Assembly (NCBI GenBank): GCA_029532625.1
Contig: JARFXM010000003.1
Span: 2,046,001 to 2,110,000, forward strand
From: Lomentospora prolificans
Lineage: Eukaryota; Ascomycota; Sordariomycetes; Microascales; Microascaceae
DNA length: 64,000 bases
Direction: 5' to 3'
Each line of letters opens with the position of its first letter. Positions within the stretch are counted from its first letter, which is position 1. Of this stretch, positions 10,801-21,900 are shown in pieces. Both the position numbers and the translations under genes were made by a program. Below the pieces are notes generated by a model, which saw only the letters and a list, made by a program, of their open reading frames with translations, was not told the origin of the DNA and did not search any database.

Positions 10801-13800
10801 TACATCAACGCCAGCCGTGTCGATGCATGTGGAACAAGTAAGATCTTCCCAGACTCGAGAGCTGAGGGTAGCCGTTCCGCGGCTTTTGTCACAGTCGTAA
10901 TGATGTTCCGTGGCGAGAGACTTGTCGGGGTTCCACGAGAAATCGAGATTCTAGACAACAAAAACGGCCCTTGGTCGAGGGCTCATCCCTGCTTAGTGTT
11001 AATATTAGCGTGTTTTTAGCAAAATCGATATGGAGGATTCAGTGAGGCCCAACCGAAACTGCCAATCCGTTAGGCTGACACTACAGAAGTCCCGTTGGTC
11101 TCCTCCGAGTCGTGGGAAGCGGAAAACAGACATGGTCATCCCCTGCACGGAACCCAAGGACAACGACTTGAAGAGAAACTGCTCAGCAACATAATATTCC
11201 TGCAACGAGGGAGCATTAGCCCAAGCTCCACCTGACCGTAAGTGATGGATATCCTGCCGTCAGGCACCGCGGAACAGGGCTCACTTAACGCCACTGAAGA
11301 GCAATAATGTTGGCAACCATCCGACCGCCGTCAAGCTGCAACCCATCGATCTTGCTTCGAGACCTTGCGAATGGAAGGGCACTGATGACTCCGTAAGCAA
11401 GGGGAAGAATTGAAAGCTCCACCGTTGACCCCATACGCAAATCATCCATCCGCCAATATAGCTGGCGGAGGGCCAGGGTTGGTCCAGAGCTTGAGACGCC
11501 AAACGGATTATTACATCGAGGTTCTTTTCAGCCAGGCAGCTCACCATGAGATTCCGCCACGAAACGCAATCTCGATTTCGAGGTCCTGGTATGGATCTGC
11601 GTCCATGTCTTGATATGTCTCTGAAAGAGACAACTTGGGGTCTCTTCTCGCTCTGCGAACAATCTTATTCGCAAGGCCAACCGAGCCCAGCCAGGCGCCA
11701 GGAGATCGACCAAGTAAGAAGACGGTTTGCCCCTGCTACTACTGGGACCAGGAACGCTTGATCACAAAATATTTCGTCCGAACAGGAAGCCTCGACCGTG
11801 TCGGTGCTACCATTTTCTTTTCGAGACCCCTAAATGGGTACCTTAGCCGCTCTCACACTGATGATCCGCAGGCGCGGGATGAATATGAATACTAAGACAA
11901 TGGCCCTGACCATCCCTTGTTCCGGGTCAGTCCGGGCTGGCAATGCCTGGCCAGGCGGGTTTCTGTTGATCAGTCTTGATGGTGTTGATTTGCCGACACC
12001 CCCCCCAAACTGAAGGGTATGATCTGGCTACTGCCCGTTTCCGTCTTACTATGGTTTGGGGTAGCTCGAGATGTTCTATCGCTGGACTTTTGCTCATATA
12101 AGTTCGGATTCGGACGATTCTTGCTCCACATTCCCATCGGTGCAACAGCATGCAACTTTGTAAATCCGGCACCCAGAGTTACCGCCAAATGTGCGACGGC
12201 GGGGGTGGCAATATGGTAGCAAGCAATCCGTTCATTCAGTTGCTGGCATACGGTCAGACCTCGGAGCTTTCACCTAGCTTTTTCCCCCTCCTGCAGTTGG
12301 TCGATTGGGAGCTCCTAGATCCGGGTTTTGCATACATTACAGGCCCGCCCCATCGGACGGATATCCAGCTCTTGAACGCGCATCATTCATGCGGGGTTCG
12401 CTGCTTCCCGTCCCTACTCGAAATAACACCGCCGGTCAAGGAGACTTGAAATGAACCTTCCGCTTTCGTCGAGAAAAACCACAGACAAGCTTAGTTGGTC
12501 CTTGGTAAGGGAACATTTATATACAATATTGCTCGTTCTAAGGACGTTTAGAAGTCCTCGGATTTCCTACGACTTTGGGGAGCCACCTTGCGCTCCTAAA
12601 CAGCCCTTGACGTCCTGCCGTCCCTATGAAACAACGCACAGATACGGGAAGGCTGAAGTTCAGGGTACCTTATGACAATGATTGCGAAAGGGGGGGCATA
12701 TTTATGCACTCTATCCAAAAGTATCATAGACTATGGCTTCGCGCACCAACAATTCCTCAAGCCTCTCTCTTGATCTTTAAGGTAGGTCAGCCTGTAAATT
12801 TCAATTACAATTCCTTCCATCCGCCTATTATCGACCATTCTACGGGATGGACCGGTCCGCCACAAGAATCCGAGGTTATGGAAAGAGATCAATGTTGCGT
12901 TTCGGGTGAAACCGCCCCATGCTAAGCAACACGTACATATGGTTTCTCAGGCTATTGCAGACTCCAAGCTTCGCTTACCGGTAAGCCTGATTCCGCAGTC
13001 ACCCATGGCCATCCACCAACCAGTCCGGACAGCTTCCCGAATCCCAGAGGTGGAGGGGCACCCATGTGTATGTGCGCAAGTTGAAGGCAGGGTCGGATTT
13101 TACCAATTTGTGCGAACTACCGTTGGCCTAAGTGGGCGGGAGATCAGACTTGGTCAGTGGGAAATCCAACCTTTACTATCAATCCGTGCAGCAGAGACTC
13201 CGTCCTATCTGCGCTCAATCTTCATCCCCTCCAAATGGTAACAACCTCGAAGGCTTCTAAGCTAGTCTATCACAATGATTCGAGCCTAGCTTGATGGCGA
13301 GATTTTCAACAATGTTACATCGTTGATTGGATACTTCAGGGTGGGCCAAGACGGCAGTCAGGCAGACCCGATGGATAAACGGGAGGCTGAAAGATGCCCT
13401 GAGATATTACCATTCAGACCACCTCGCATGTTTGGTGTGGCATCGAGTCGTCCTCCTTCCTTTCAACAGGTCGCATTCTGTCTTCCGAACAATCGGAAGC
13501 AGACCGACGAGATCGCGCGAAACCACCTAGTTGCGACCCCAGGACATCAGCGTGAATTGCCTGGCAGCCTTAGACAGCAAAGTCCTCCAATCATAGCAAT
13601 TTGGCCCTTCGTGGAGAGTCCTAATTCGACTCTTTCTCGTGGGAACCCGTTTCGGCCCTGCGCAAATAGTGGGATGCATGTATTCCAGACTTGCCGGTTA
13701 CCGGGAGTCGGATACTGGCTCACACGCTACTGTAGGTATCAAGACGACACATTGAAAGCCATGCGAGTTGACTTGCCTTCTCGGCGTGTACATGTAAAGC

Positions 13801-15293
13801 CAGCTCGACACTATCACCCCTTGTCCGCAGCAGAGAAGGACTACCACACTTCTAGTGCGACCAATCAATCCTGGGTCCGCTTCACAAGCCAGCAATCCCC
13901 CCATCCTTACAGCCAGCGTGTCTCTCCTTGCTCCACCTCGGAATATGTACCAGTGGCAATCTCACTTGCTCACCGAGTAGTTAAAGCGCCATCTTCCAGC
14001 TCTCCGAGTGGGGGAGGGAGGCCCAAAAGCAAAGAGAGAGCTGCACTGCCAGCCAGCGCCTCACGGCTTCGGGCAAGAGAGCACCACAATCATCATTACG
14101 ACGCGCCTGCTGCCCGCGGAGATGACGGTTTTTTTATCCCAACTTTCAACCCCAAGCCCGCATCTAGGGGTAGACTGAGGGTTCATCTGCGGGTTCTACC
14201 ACTTTTGGTAGATTGTGAAGCTCCCTTTTATACCTTACACTCGTTCCTTTCTCCAGGGGTAGGTCTCATTCAGACGGGTGGAATTAGTAAAGATAAAATT
14301 AACGTCGCTTTTTTGTGCAGCACGAAGCACACGTCGGTAGTTTTCTCCACGTATTACGACCTGGAACGATTACTTGGCGAGTGTAAAGGTCTTGTCTGCT
14401 TTTAGTGCACCCCACTCTGGAGTGGACTCGACTACCAAGCCCTCGTGGAGCGAGCGACCAACAAGGTTACAAACCTAAGTCGTATTTTCCTGGAACAAAA
14501 CCCTTACCGTGGCCTCGGGACAAGGGGGGCACAACAACCCAGGACAGAGACCGTACTAAAAGAAGAGCTCCACGACCTGAAGATAACACCATGTTCCTCA
14601 GCAGTATAATTTGCGGGAACTAGGTGAAGAATTCGGTGGCTTGCCTTGGACACATCGTAATTCAGCGAGCGCGCCGGTGGTCGTTCCTCAACGAACTGCT
14701 CGGCCGGGAAGCTGCATTTCATCCTAGAATCGACGGCGTTCCTCTCTGCCTTGTTTGCTTCTCTGTTAATACCTCCCTCGATACTATCATGTAAGAGTTC
14801 CGCCCGCTTGGGCCAACGTGGCGAGTGGCGGCTTTTCAGGCTTTCAAATCACCTCGAGGCCCGCAGCCGCATTCCAACTTGCATAACAGGTCTCATCAGA
14901 ATTGCTCTTTCTACAATACGGCAAGAGTCACGGATAGAATCGCATGATCCTAAGAACGCACTTTCACTCACAGCGGCGAGAAGAACCCCGCCTCACGCGC
15001 GGGGATTGTTAAATTATGCTTGGTTTAGCTGACGGCTGTTCCTTAACCTTGCAACATGAAAAGAAAATACGGTAAAACTGCTTTGAATTAGAAACTGATG
15101 GGGTTCACGTTGCACATTCTAGCCATGTAGCGTCCTTGTATCCTTAAACGGGAAAAAGGTTGCGGGTAGTGCATCATGTCCCCCACGTCCCTGTCAACTT
15201 CTAGCCGAGGAACCAAGAGATGACGGGGCGGGCGGTGGGAATCCACCGCCAAGCCGAACGATAGCCCTCTTCACCCTACATACGAAACGGCCG
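7801..15293. other. Long stretch without a supported gene
   Basis: About 7.5 kb between the FNIP start and the zinc-transporter stop. The first few hundred bases must contain the FNIP promoter. Base composition is balanced and not RIP-like. Many short frames exist on both strands, several of them starting at TTG, but none has a recognisable domain, and I could not chain them into a spliced gene. The longest is the 360-codon frame 13323-14405, which starts at TTG and has low-information composition. No tRNA, transposon termini or obvious direct repeats were seen. Confidence 0.55.
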
Positions 15294-17274
15294 CTATACC
15301 TCGTGTGTAAGATTACAGCACATGAGACCCTCGCACAACTTTGTGCAGATGAGCTGGCACTCCTTCATCGAAGGCGCCCTCGGGACCACCCGCCTCCTAA
15401 CGTCCTGGCCCTCGGCATCAACGTGGGTCTCCACGGCGGAAGAGGCTCCAACACTCGTAGTTTCAGAGGCGGCTCGGGGGCCTAGTTGGGTAGCACTCGA
15501 GAGTTCCGGCTGAAGAGTAGTCGAGTGGATGCCGTAGGCATGTAGACACTCGTTTATGTGTTTGGCAGTCTTGATAAAGTTGGGAACGCTTTCATCGGAC
15601 ACGACCACATGGACGGAGGCGATGGATTTGCGCTCGTTGAGACGCCAGACGTGTAGTTCGTGGACGGATTCAATTCCAGGGATCTGGTGCAATATTCAGC
15701 CCTGTACACTGCGCATCTGGTCACTGGGGAAGGTACCACGTGTGGAATACGTACCTTTTCGAGATCGTGCTGGATATCATCTATGCTGACGCCCAATGGA
15801 GCAGTCTGCAACAAAATGGACCCGGAACTTTTGACAAGAGGGAAGGCTGAGGCGAAGATCATGATGGCAATGAACAAGCTTACGGCAGGGTCGGCGTAGA
15901 AGCGCGCGCCGCTGTTAGTCTTCCAGATTACAAGGGCAGCAATCATAACACCTATGTTATTGACGGCATCGCCCATGATATGGAGGACAACACCTAGCAT
16001 GCCGAGGTCATAGCCGGGGTCTTTTAGGTCGATGGTTGCATGGCGGTGTTCATGATGCCGTTCGATGGATTGTTGGTCCTAACAGGGTGGTGTTAGCGAA
16101 TGCTGCTGATGAAGATCAAGGTTGCTGCGGCTCCTACCGAAAGCTCATGGTTATGGCTATGAGCTTGAGAGGCTTTGGGGGTAATATCATGTCTCTGCTC
16201 CTCATCATGGCTCAGTGCATGATTGTGCTCATGGCTCTGGCCGTGACCATGATCGTGTCCATGGTCTAAATCCCTATCAGATAAAGCACAAACTGACAAG
16301 GAAGGGTCGACATACCATGGAGGAATAAGAGAGAAACGATGTTCAGAAACAGACCCACGCTACCCAATATTAATACAATCATGGGGTCCTCAACATCTAT
16401 TCTTAACATGTTAGACGAGAAACATGGACTTGGCTATGTTGGGGATAACTCACGCTTCAGTTCAATGAAACGCTCGATTGACTGCAGAAAGATGCTGATG
16501 CCAAGAGCCAAGAGGAACACTCCATTGAAGAAACCTCCGAGAAGTTGTCCGCGCTGCCAACCAAATGACAAGGCCTTGGGAGTCGTGCTGCGTTCGGAGA
16601 TCTAACATGATGCCCTTGGTTAGCGGCCGGCCTTGAAATTTTGGGTGCATCCCCACAACATAGGTTTATAGTCTTGTGGAGAACCGCAAAAACCATCCCA
16701 GAAGTGATGGGAACCGCTCCACAGCATTGTAGCTCAGGGGTAGAGCACTGGGCTCATAACCCAGGGGACCTAGGATCGAAACCTAGCAATGCTACAGAAT
16801 TGTCTACTTTTTCTCTTTTTTTTTTTTTTTCCTATTCCTTTTTCTATATTTTTTCATTCTCCATTTTTCAACTTTTTATTTTATTTTTTTTTTTTTTCAT
16901 TTTTTTTTCTGTTTTTGTCTCTCTCTGTCCCTGGGTCTTTTGCTTGCTCGCGAATATAGATGACAGAGAGCTTACCATGACGGCGGCAAGCGCGACAATG
17001 AAACCGATGAGGTCATTAAGCTAGCTGTAAATTAGCGCGATGGATGCGTGTATCCATAACTCCGAGGCCTACTAACATAGTGAAAAGCATCGGCGATGAG
17101 GGCTAGGGACCCAGTTCTAAAGCCAACTGTGCGGACTGGTGTTATTATAATAGGCGCGAATGGCATAGAAGGGTTCGACTCACAGATGAGCTCTGCGAGG
17201 AAGAAACTAAAAGAGATGCCAATGGTCACGAGCAACCTGTGTTTCTTGGTCAAAGATGGAATTTTGAGCGCCAT
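15294..17274 (-). CDS. zrc1: Vacuolar zinc transporter, cation diffusion facilitator family (Zrc1/Cot1 type)
   Basis: Eight exons give 418 residues: 17274-17184, 17126-17077, 17020-16976, 16601-16454, 16396-16316, 16265-16138, 16078-15755 and 15683-15294. Every junction is GT-AG and the frame is continuous. The protein has the CDF layout. TM2 carries HYLND (H46, D50) and TM5 carries HIMGD (H214, D218), the paired HxxxD sites that bind transported zinc. A histidine-rich cytosolic loop (DHGHDHGHG, HEHNH) spans about 139-171. The C-terminal domain begins IPGIESVHELHVWRL and ends in a Cys-containing tail. Family role: proton-driven zinc loading into the vacuole. Length is close to yeast Zrc1. Intron 3 (16975-16602, 374 nt) is far longer than the others and contains an antisense tRNA gene. 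Confidence 0.93.
16723..16794 (+). tRNA. Initiator tRNA-Met (anticodon CAT)
   Basis: A 72-nt cloverleaf folds without mismatches. The acceptor stem AGCATTG pairs with CAATGCT, followed by discriminator A. The D stem is GCTC/GAGC, the anticodon stem CTGGG/CCCAG with loop CTCATAA (CAT at 16755-16757), and the T stem CTAGG/CCTAG. Initiator hallmarks are present: A1:U72 at the end of the acceptor stem, three G:C pairs at the base of the anticodon stem, and T loop ATCGAAA with A in place of the usual T54. There is no intron. T-rich runs from about 16808 provide a polymerase III terminator. It lies antisense inside intron 3 of the zinc-transporter gene. Confidence 0.95.
16808..16915 (+). terminator. 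T-rich tract after the tRNA gene
   Basis: Long runs of T, up to about 15, interrupted by single C or A, begin about 14 bases after the tRNA. The first run of T would stop polymerase III. On the minus strand the same tract is an A-rich segment inside intron 3 of the zinc-transporter transcript. Confidence 0.6.
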
Positions 17275-18921
17275 TTTTCAGTGAGTGACACTCTCAGCTA
17301 TGTGTTGAATCAGAGGCAAGGAGTGTGGAGGGAACAGAGAATGTTTTGGTGGAAACTGAAAGATCAATGATATGACTTCTCGTTGACTTATATGAGGAAG
17401 GAGGGAGTGATGTGACGACCGGATCTGAAGTCTAGGTTGACCCCCGACAATGATTCGAGAGCCTTCAACAGTGACTAGTTTCACCTTCTAAATCAGCGGA
17501 GCTGAGCCAACGTTTAGAGCTTGGGTGGAAGAAGTTACGTCGTCCGAAGATCACCTCTGGGCTGCGTTCGGAAGGAGCCAAGGGATACGCGATGGTACAA
17601 ATAGAGCCAAGAACGGAATGTTGTAACTGCTTCATCCGCCCTTCAGCAGCCAAGTTCTGCAGTGCCGGAGAACGAAGGCGGCAAATCTCGTCTGCCACGG
17701 TAGGATTGGCAACCTTTGTGGGAAGCTATGTGGCTGGTGTTTGCTGTCAATGTGGGTAGCCGGCCGGCCGGACGGTCTTGCAACTGCCTTGACTGGTGTT
17801 GAATTAACCAATGCTTGACGGGACGGGATGACAGAGATATAGGTTCGCGGAGAGCCTCGGTCGGGGTTGACCGCTCCTGTCCAGGACCAGCGTTTCTTTG
17901 GTCCTATACCGGGGTTGCAACGGACGTCAGTAGTCACACACGGTTTCTGATGGCTTAACGACGGTGTGCGACAGCTCAATGTTGAAAGGGATCATCAGTA
18001 GGCTGCGATCCTGCGCGGCGAGCTACAATGGATATTGGTCAAGGATTAACATTCAACAAGATGTCGTATTACGCATCATAGAAATCGAGGATTTACAGAA
18101 TCAAGATCAGAGCTACGAAGACGATGACGGGCACCGGCAGTGGCAACGAACAAATACTCAAACATATGCGGGATTCGGAGGCGTGCCGAAGCAAAGAACC
18201 CGTCATACTAGTAAGACAAAATCGGCAGCTGTGAAGATCAGCAGGCGTGGGGCGTCTCGGGGACCTGCGCACAGATGAAAATTGGCGACTTCGCTCAACA
18301 TGTGTCTCCGTGTAAGTCGTATAAGCCGGCATTCGCTGATCACTAATTCCGCTGCTTGATTAACCATTCCTAGAATGGGCGCATGCAGGCGAGCTGTCGC
18401 CAGCAAGGGAAATAAACTGGTGGGAGGTTCTTTTTCCGGTTCGGATCACCAAAGTTAACTTCCATTTCCAGACTCCACGATCTATGTAAGGATCGGTCCG
18501 AGGCTTCTCTAAAGAAGTCGGATTACAAGGCATGGAAAGAAGAGCGTGAACTCCGATATGTGTTTCGAAACGTTGGCTGCTAGCCACCTCAAGGATTGAT
18601 CCTGCGAGGCTCCTCTGATCAATTAGTCATCTGAGAATTTCCCAATTTGGAAGGCGGTGTGGCGGGGCAACCATTCTGCCGATCCAGGTCATCTCATCTG
18701 CTCTTCAAGCTCGGCGGCAGAACGACACTATATATACAAATTACCAACCAATTTCTCTAGATCTGCCGATGAGAAAGTGACCAAGTCAAAGAAATACAAA
18801 CGTACCATCGCGATCTTCTGCGATTGTCGTGCCGATACCGACGAACCCATCCATGCCGGGATGCTGTCATTAGCTGGCCGGGAACCCGCGTAGCGAAGCG
18901 CTACCCTCGATCAATATCGCC
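17275..18921. promoter_or_regulatory. Divergent upstream region of zrc1 and iml1
   Basis: This 1.65-kb stretch lies between divergent start codons and must carry both promoters. The small frames in it have no family resemblance. I cannot assign specific zinc-responsive or other elements by eye. Confidence 0.5.
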
Positions 18922-21900
18922 ATGTCTCGCAATGCGCCCCCGACTCCATCCGGTCGGAGAGCTGGAAATTGGACGCCACACCTTCGCCAGTTTAGTAGAG
19001 CTAGCGCAGATCACGGCTCGGCCGATCCACCCCGATCCCCAGATACCGCGTCGACTCTTTCCACCGCCCGCCCTGAATCGACGAACGGCCGCAAACGAAA
19101 GCTCGAACGGAAATGTACTGTTACTGTCAACGATAGCTATTCACGGGACGAAGTCTTGCTAAATCTTGACCTCTTTGGACACGACATCAAACCAGGGACT
19201 CTTGTCTCCATATCCGTCGTGAAGACAGAATCCGATAAAGGCTCCAATCACCAATCTAAGCAAGGCTCGTCCGACCATGGACGAAATAACAAAATAGGGT
19301 CCATCCAAGAGTCGGAATGCGACAAGTCGAAACATCGCTATGTATTCTATGCCAAGGATATGTCGAGAGATCTCAAGTCCCGCTATCCTCATGTCGAAGT
19401 GTATGTGGCCAAGCACATTGCCGGTAACTTTGGCATGAAGGGTGGGACCCCTGTTATTCTCGCTCCGGTATGTTGACCAACTTGACGGAGCGCATGTGGG
19501 TGCGAATTAACTGGAGAATTATTAGGTCGACGATAGCAACCCGGCTATCGAGGCATCGCACGTGGAACTCAGTTTCCGTGATCAATATCTCTCCCGTGCT
19601 GACATGTGGCGCATGACCGTTGGCGAACTCACCGAGCGGACAGTCTACAAGGGAGAATCGGTCTTATTCATGGGAAGCATCAAAGCGCAGGTCACTGCCG
19701 TATTCGTTGACGGCCAGAAGGTCCACTCGGCCTTCTTTTCGCGCAACACTCGGCCCATCTTCCGAAGCGAATCGGCTCGATATGTTCTCTTCATCCAGAT
19801 GTCGCGCGAGATGTGGGATTTTGACTCTGATGGGTCTGGGGAGATCATGTTCAACAAAGTCGTAAACGGCTTCCTTCCTGCTGTCTTCAAGAAATGGGCC
19901 CTCCTAAAGGTCAGGCATCTGGTCACAATTGTGCTCTTTGCTCGCGTCGAGTATGACGCCGGTCTCAGCGACGATTTGGTTCTCTCAGCCTCCGATAGTG
20001 AGTACTATACTGGAGTCCAACCGTCGGGTCTGAAGAGGCCTTACAAGGACTTCTACCGCGTGGTAGTAAATGAAATGGCGAGCATAGAATGGGCCACCAT
20101 CCTGAAGCAGCTCAAGAGGGAATTCAACGTCTTCCGTCGGGACATTAGCCTTCATCACCAAAGGCCGGAGAGTGCTTTCGTGTCCCGCGCTAGGGATTCC
20201 AGCGGCAACGCGATTGCCCCGAGCCGAGTTAAGGCGGTGCCTTGTCTTGCTATGTACGGAAATTTCCTAGAGGCCATCAGTCTCGCGTCATCCCAGTTCG
20301 CGCACGATTACATCGACAGAGATCTTGTTAGGACGGGCATATCCATTGTGGTGATAAGTCCTGGTCCCGGTGTTTTCGAAGTGGACTATGAAGCTTTGCG
20401 ACGAACAACCGAATCGCTTGTTGGAAATGGCATTGGTATTGACTTGGTCTGCGTGCCAAAGATTCCTCTCCACTCTGTGCCTCTTTTCAAATATCGCAAC
20501 CCACACTTCACAGAACTAGAGAAGGAAAGGTGGCCTCACAGCCGTGGCAGCACACCAAGGCAGGACACGCCTGTGGCTGGGAGCTACCAGTCGCTGGCTA
20601 GTTCATTTTCCCCATCGAAGGGATTGGATTTGCTTCACCGCACCGATTATTTCAGCGTCTCCCGTCAAGTTGAGGAGTGGTGCTATGCTCTGCCACAATG
20701 GCTCCACGTGTCTTACTGGACAGGCACGTCTGGAGACAACCTATCTTACCAGGGTATCGCATTATCTGTGCTGGATGTTGGAGGAGAGCAGAAAAACGAT
20801 GAAGAATTTCCTATTCGATGTAGGATGTACGATTTGCAGATGCGAAGCGTGCTCGAAACTAATGAAATCGAGACCGTACCTCTGATGTCGGACCCGAATT
20901 TCCCTTCGAACAGCGTTACAGAGAGCGGAGGCGCGCACCGACCGCGGCAGACCGGTACAGATGAGATAGCACATATTGTACTTAAACGTGCCCCAGATGC
21001 CTTGTTCGACCACGTCTACGGCTTCATCAAGTTCGTTCCAGACCGTATGCTGAAACCTGGCGAGAAGTCAATATGGAAACGACTTCAGGATTTTGACAAT
21101 TCTCGTGCTAAGTTGCCTACGTCTCGCCGTGTTTCCCACCCGCAGAAAAGTAGCCGTGAGTTAGACGATAGCGCACGGCGTCAACTGGCGGAAGACTCGG
21201 GCCTTTTTGGTACTTCATTGCCAGAAAGGAAGCCTTCCGCGTCGAAGACCACGGCTGCGGGTCGCAAGTTGTCAGTGAATCTGGGCGACAAGTCCAAGGT
21301 CGGCGCATCGCTCCTCAGCCCTGCCAAGAGCACTAGTGGCGTCAGCAGTACTACTCCTGTTGCCCCAACTCAGTCCCAAACCTCACCTAACAAACCGCAA
21401 AAGCTTATGCGGCACATCAGCCTCGGTCAACGGGGGTTTGGTATAGCGGCACCGAAGGCCTCCGTGGCCGAGGTGCGCGTCGAAACTGTGAGTGCAGCGG
21501 CAACTGCGCCGCGGCCCGAGCTACACTCGTCGGCCTCTTCGCAGACTATGAATAGCCGTCCATCAATCAGCCGGCGGCCAACGTCTCCACGGTCGATCGG
21601 CAAACGGCCAACGCCTTTCCCTCCGCCGGCCTTCTTGACGGATTCAATCGACTCGACTGTTGGAGCCATGCCTTCGACACCAAGCATACCGATTATAAAG
21701 AAGACGAGCCACAACGCAAGTCCTCTTGAGCCACATAATCAACTGAAAGTGGACTGGACTACAACGTCTCCTCTTCTACAGAAGAGCAAACAGAACGAAG
21801 ATCGTGACGCCAAGTTCTCGAGTGTCCTCAGAGCGGAGGATGCGCAGAAGGTGTATAATAGCAAGCTGAGGGCGGGTGCCTTACCGGAGCTTCCTACCAC

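Noticed and set aside
8301..15290. Secondary-metabolite or effector cluster in the gene desert
   Set aside because: No backbone enzyme, P450, transporter or signal-peptide cysteine-rich frame could be recognised.
16339..16605. Plus-strand frames over the zinc-transporter exons
   Set aside because: They are antisense shadows; the minus strand gives a continuous CDF transporter through eight exons.
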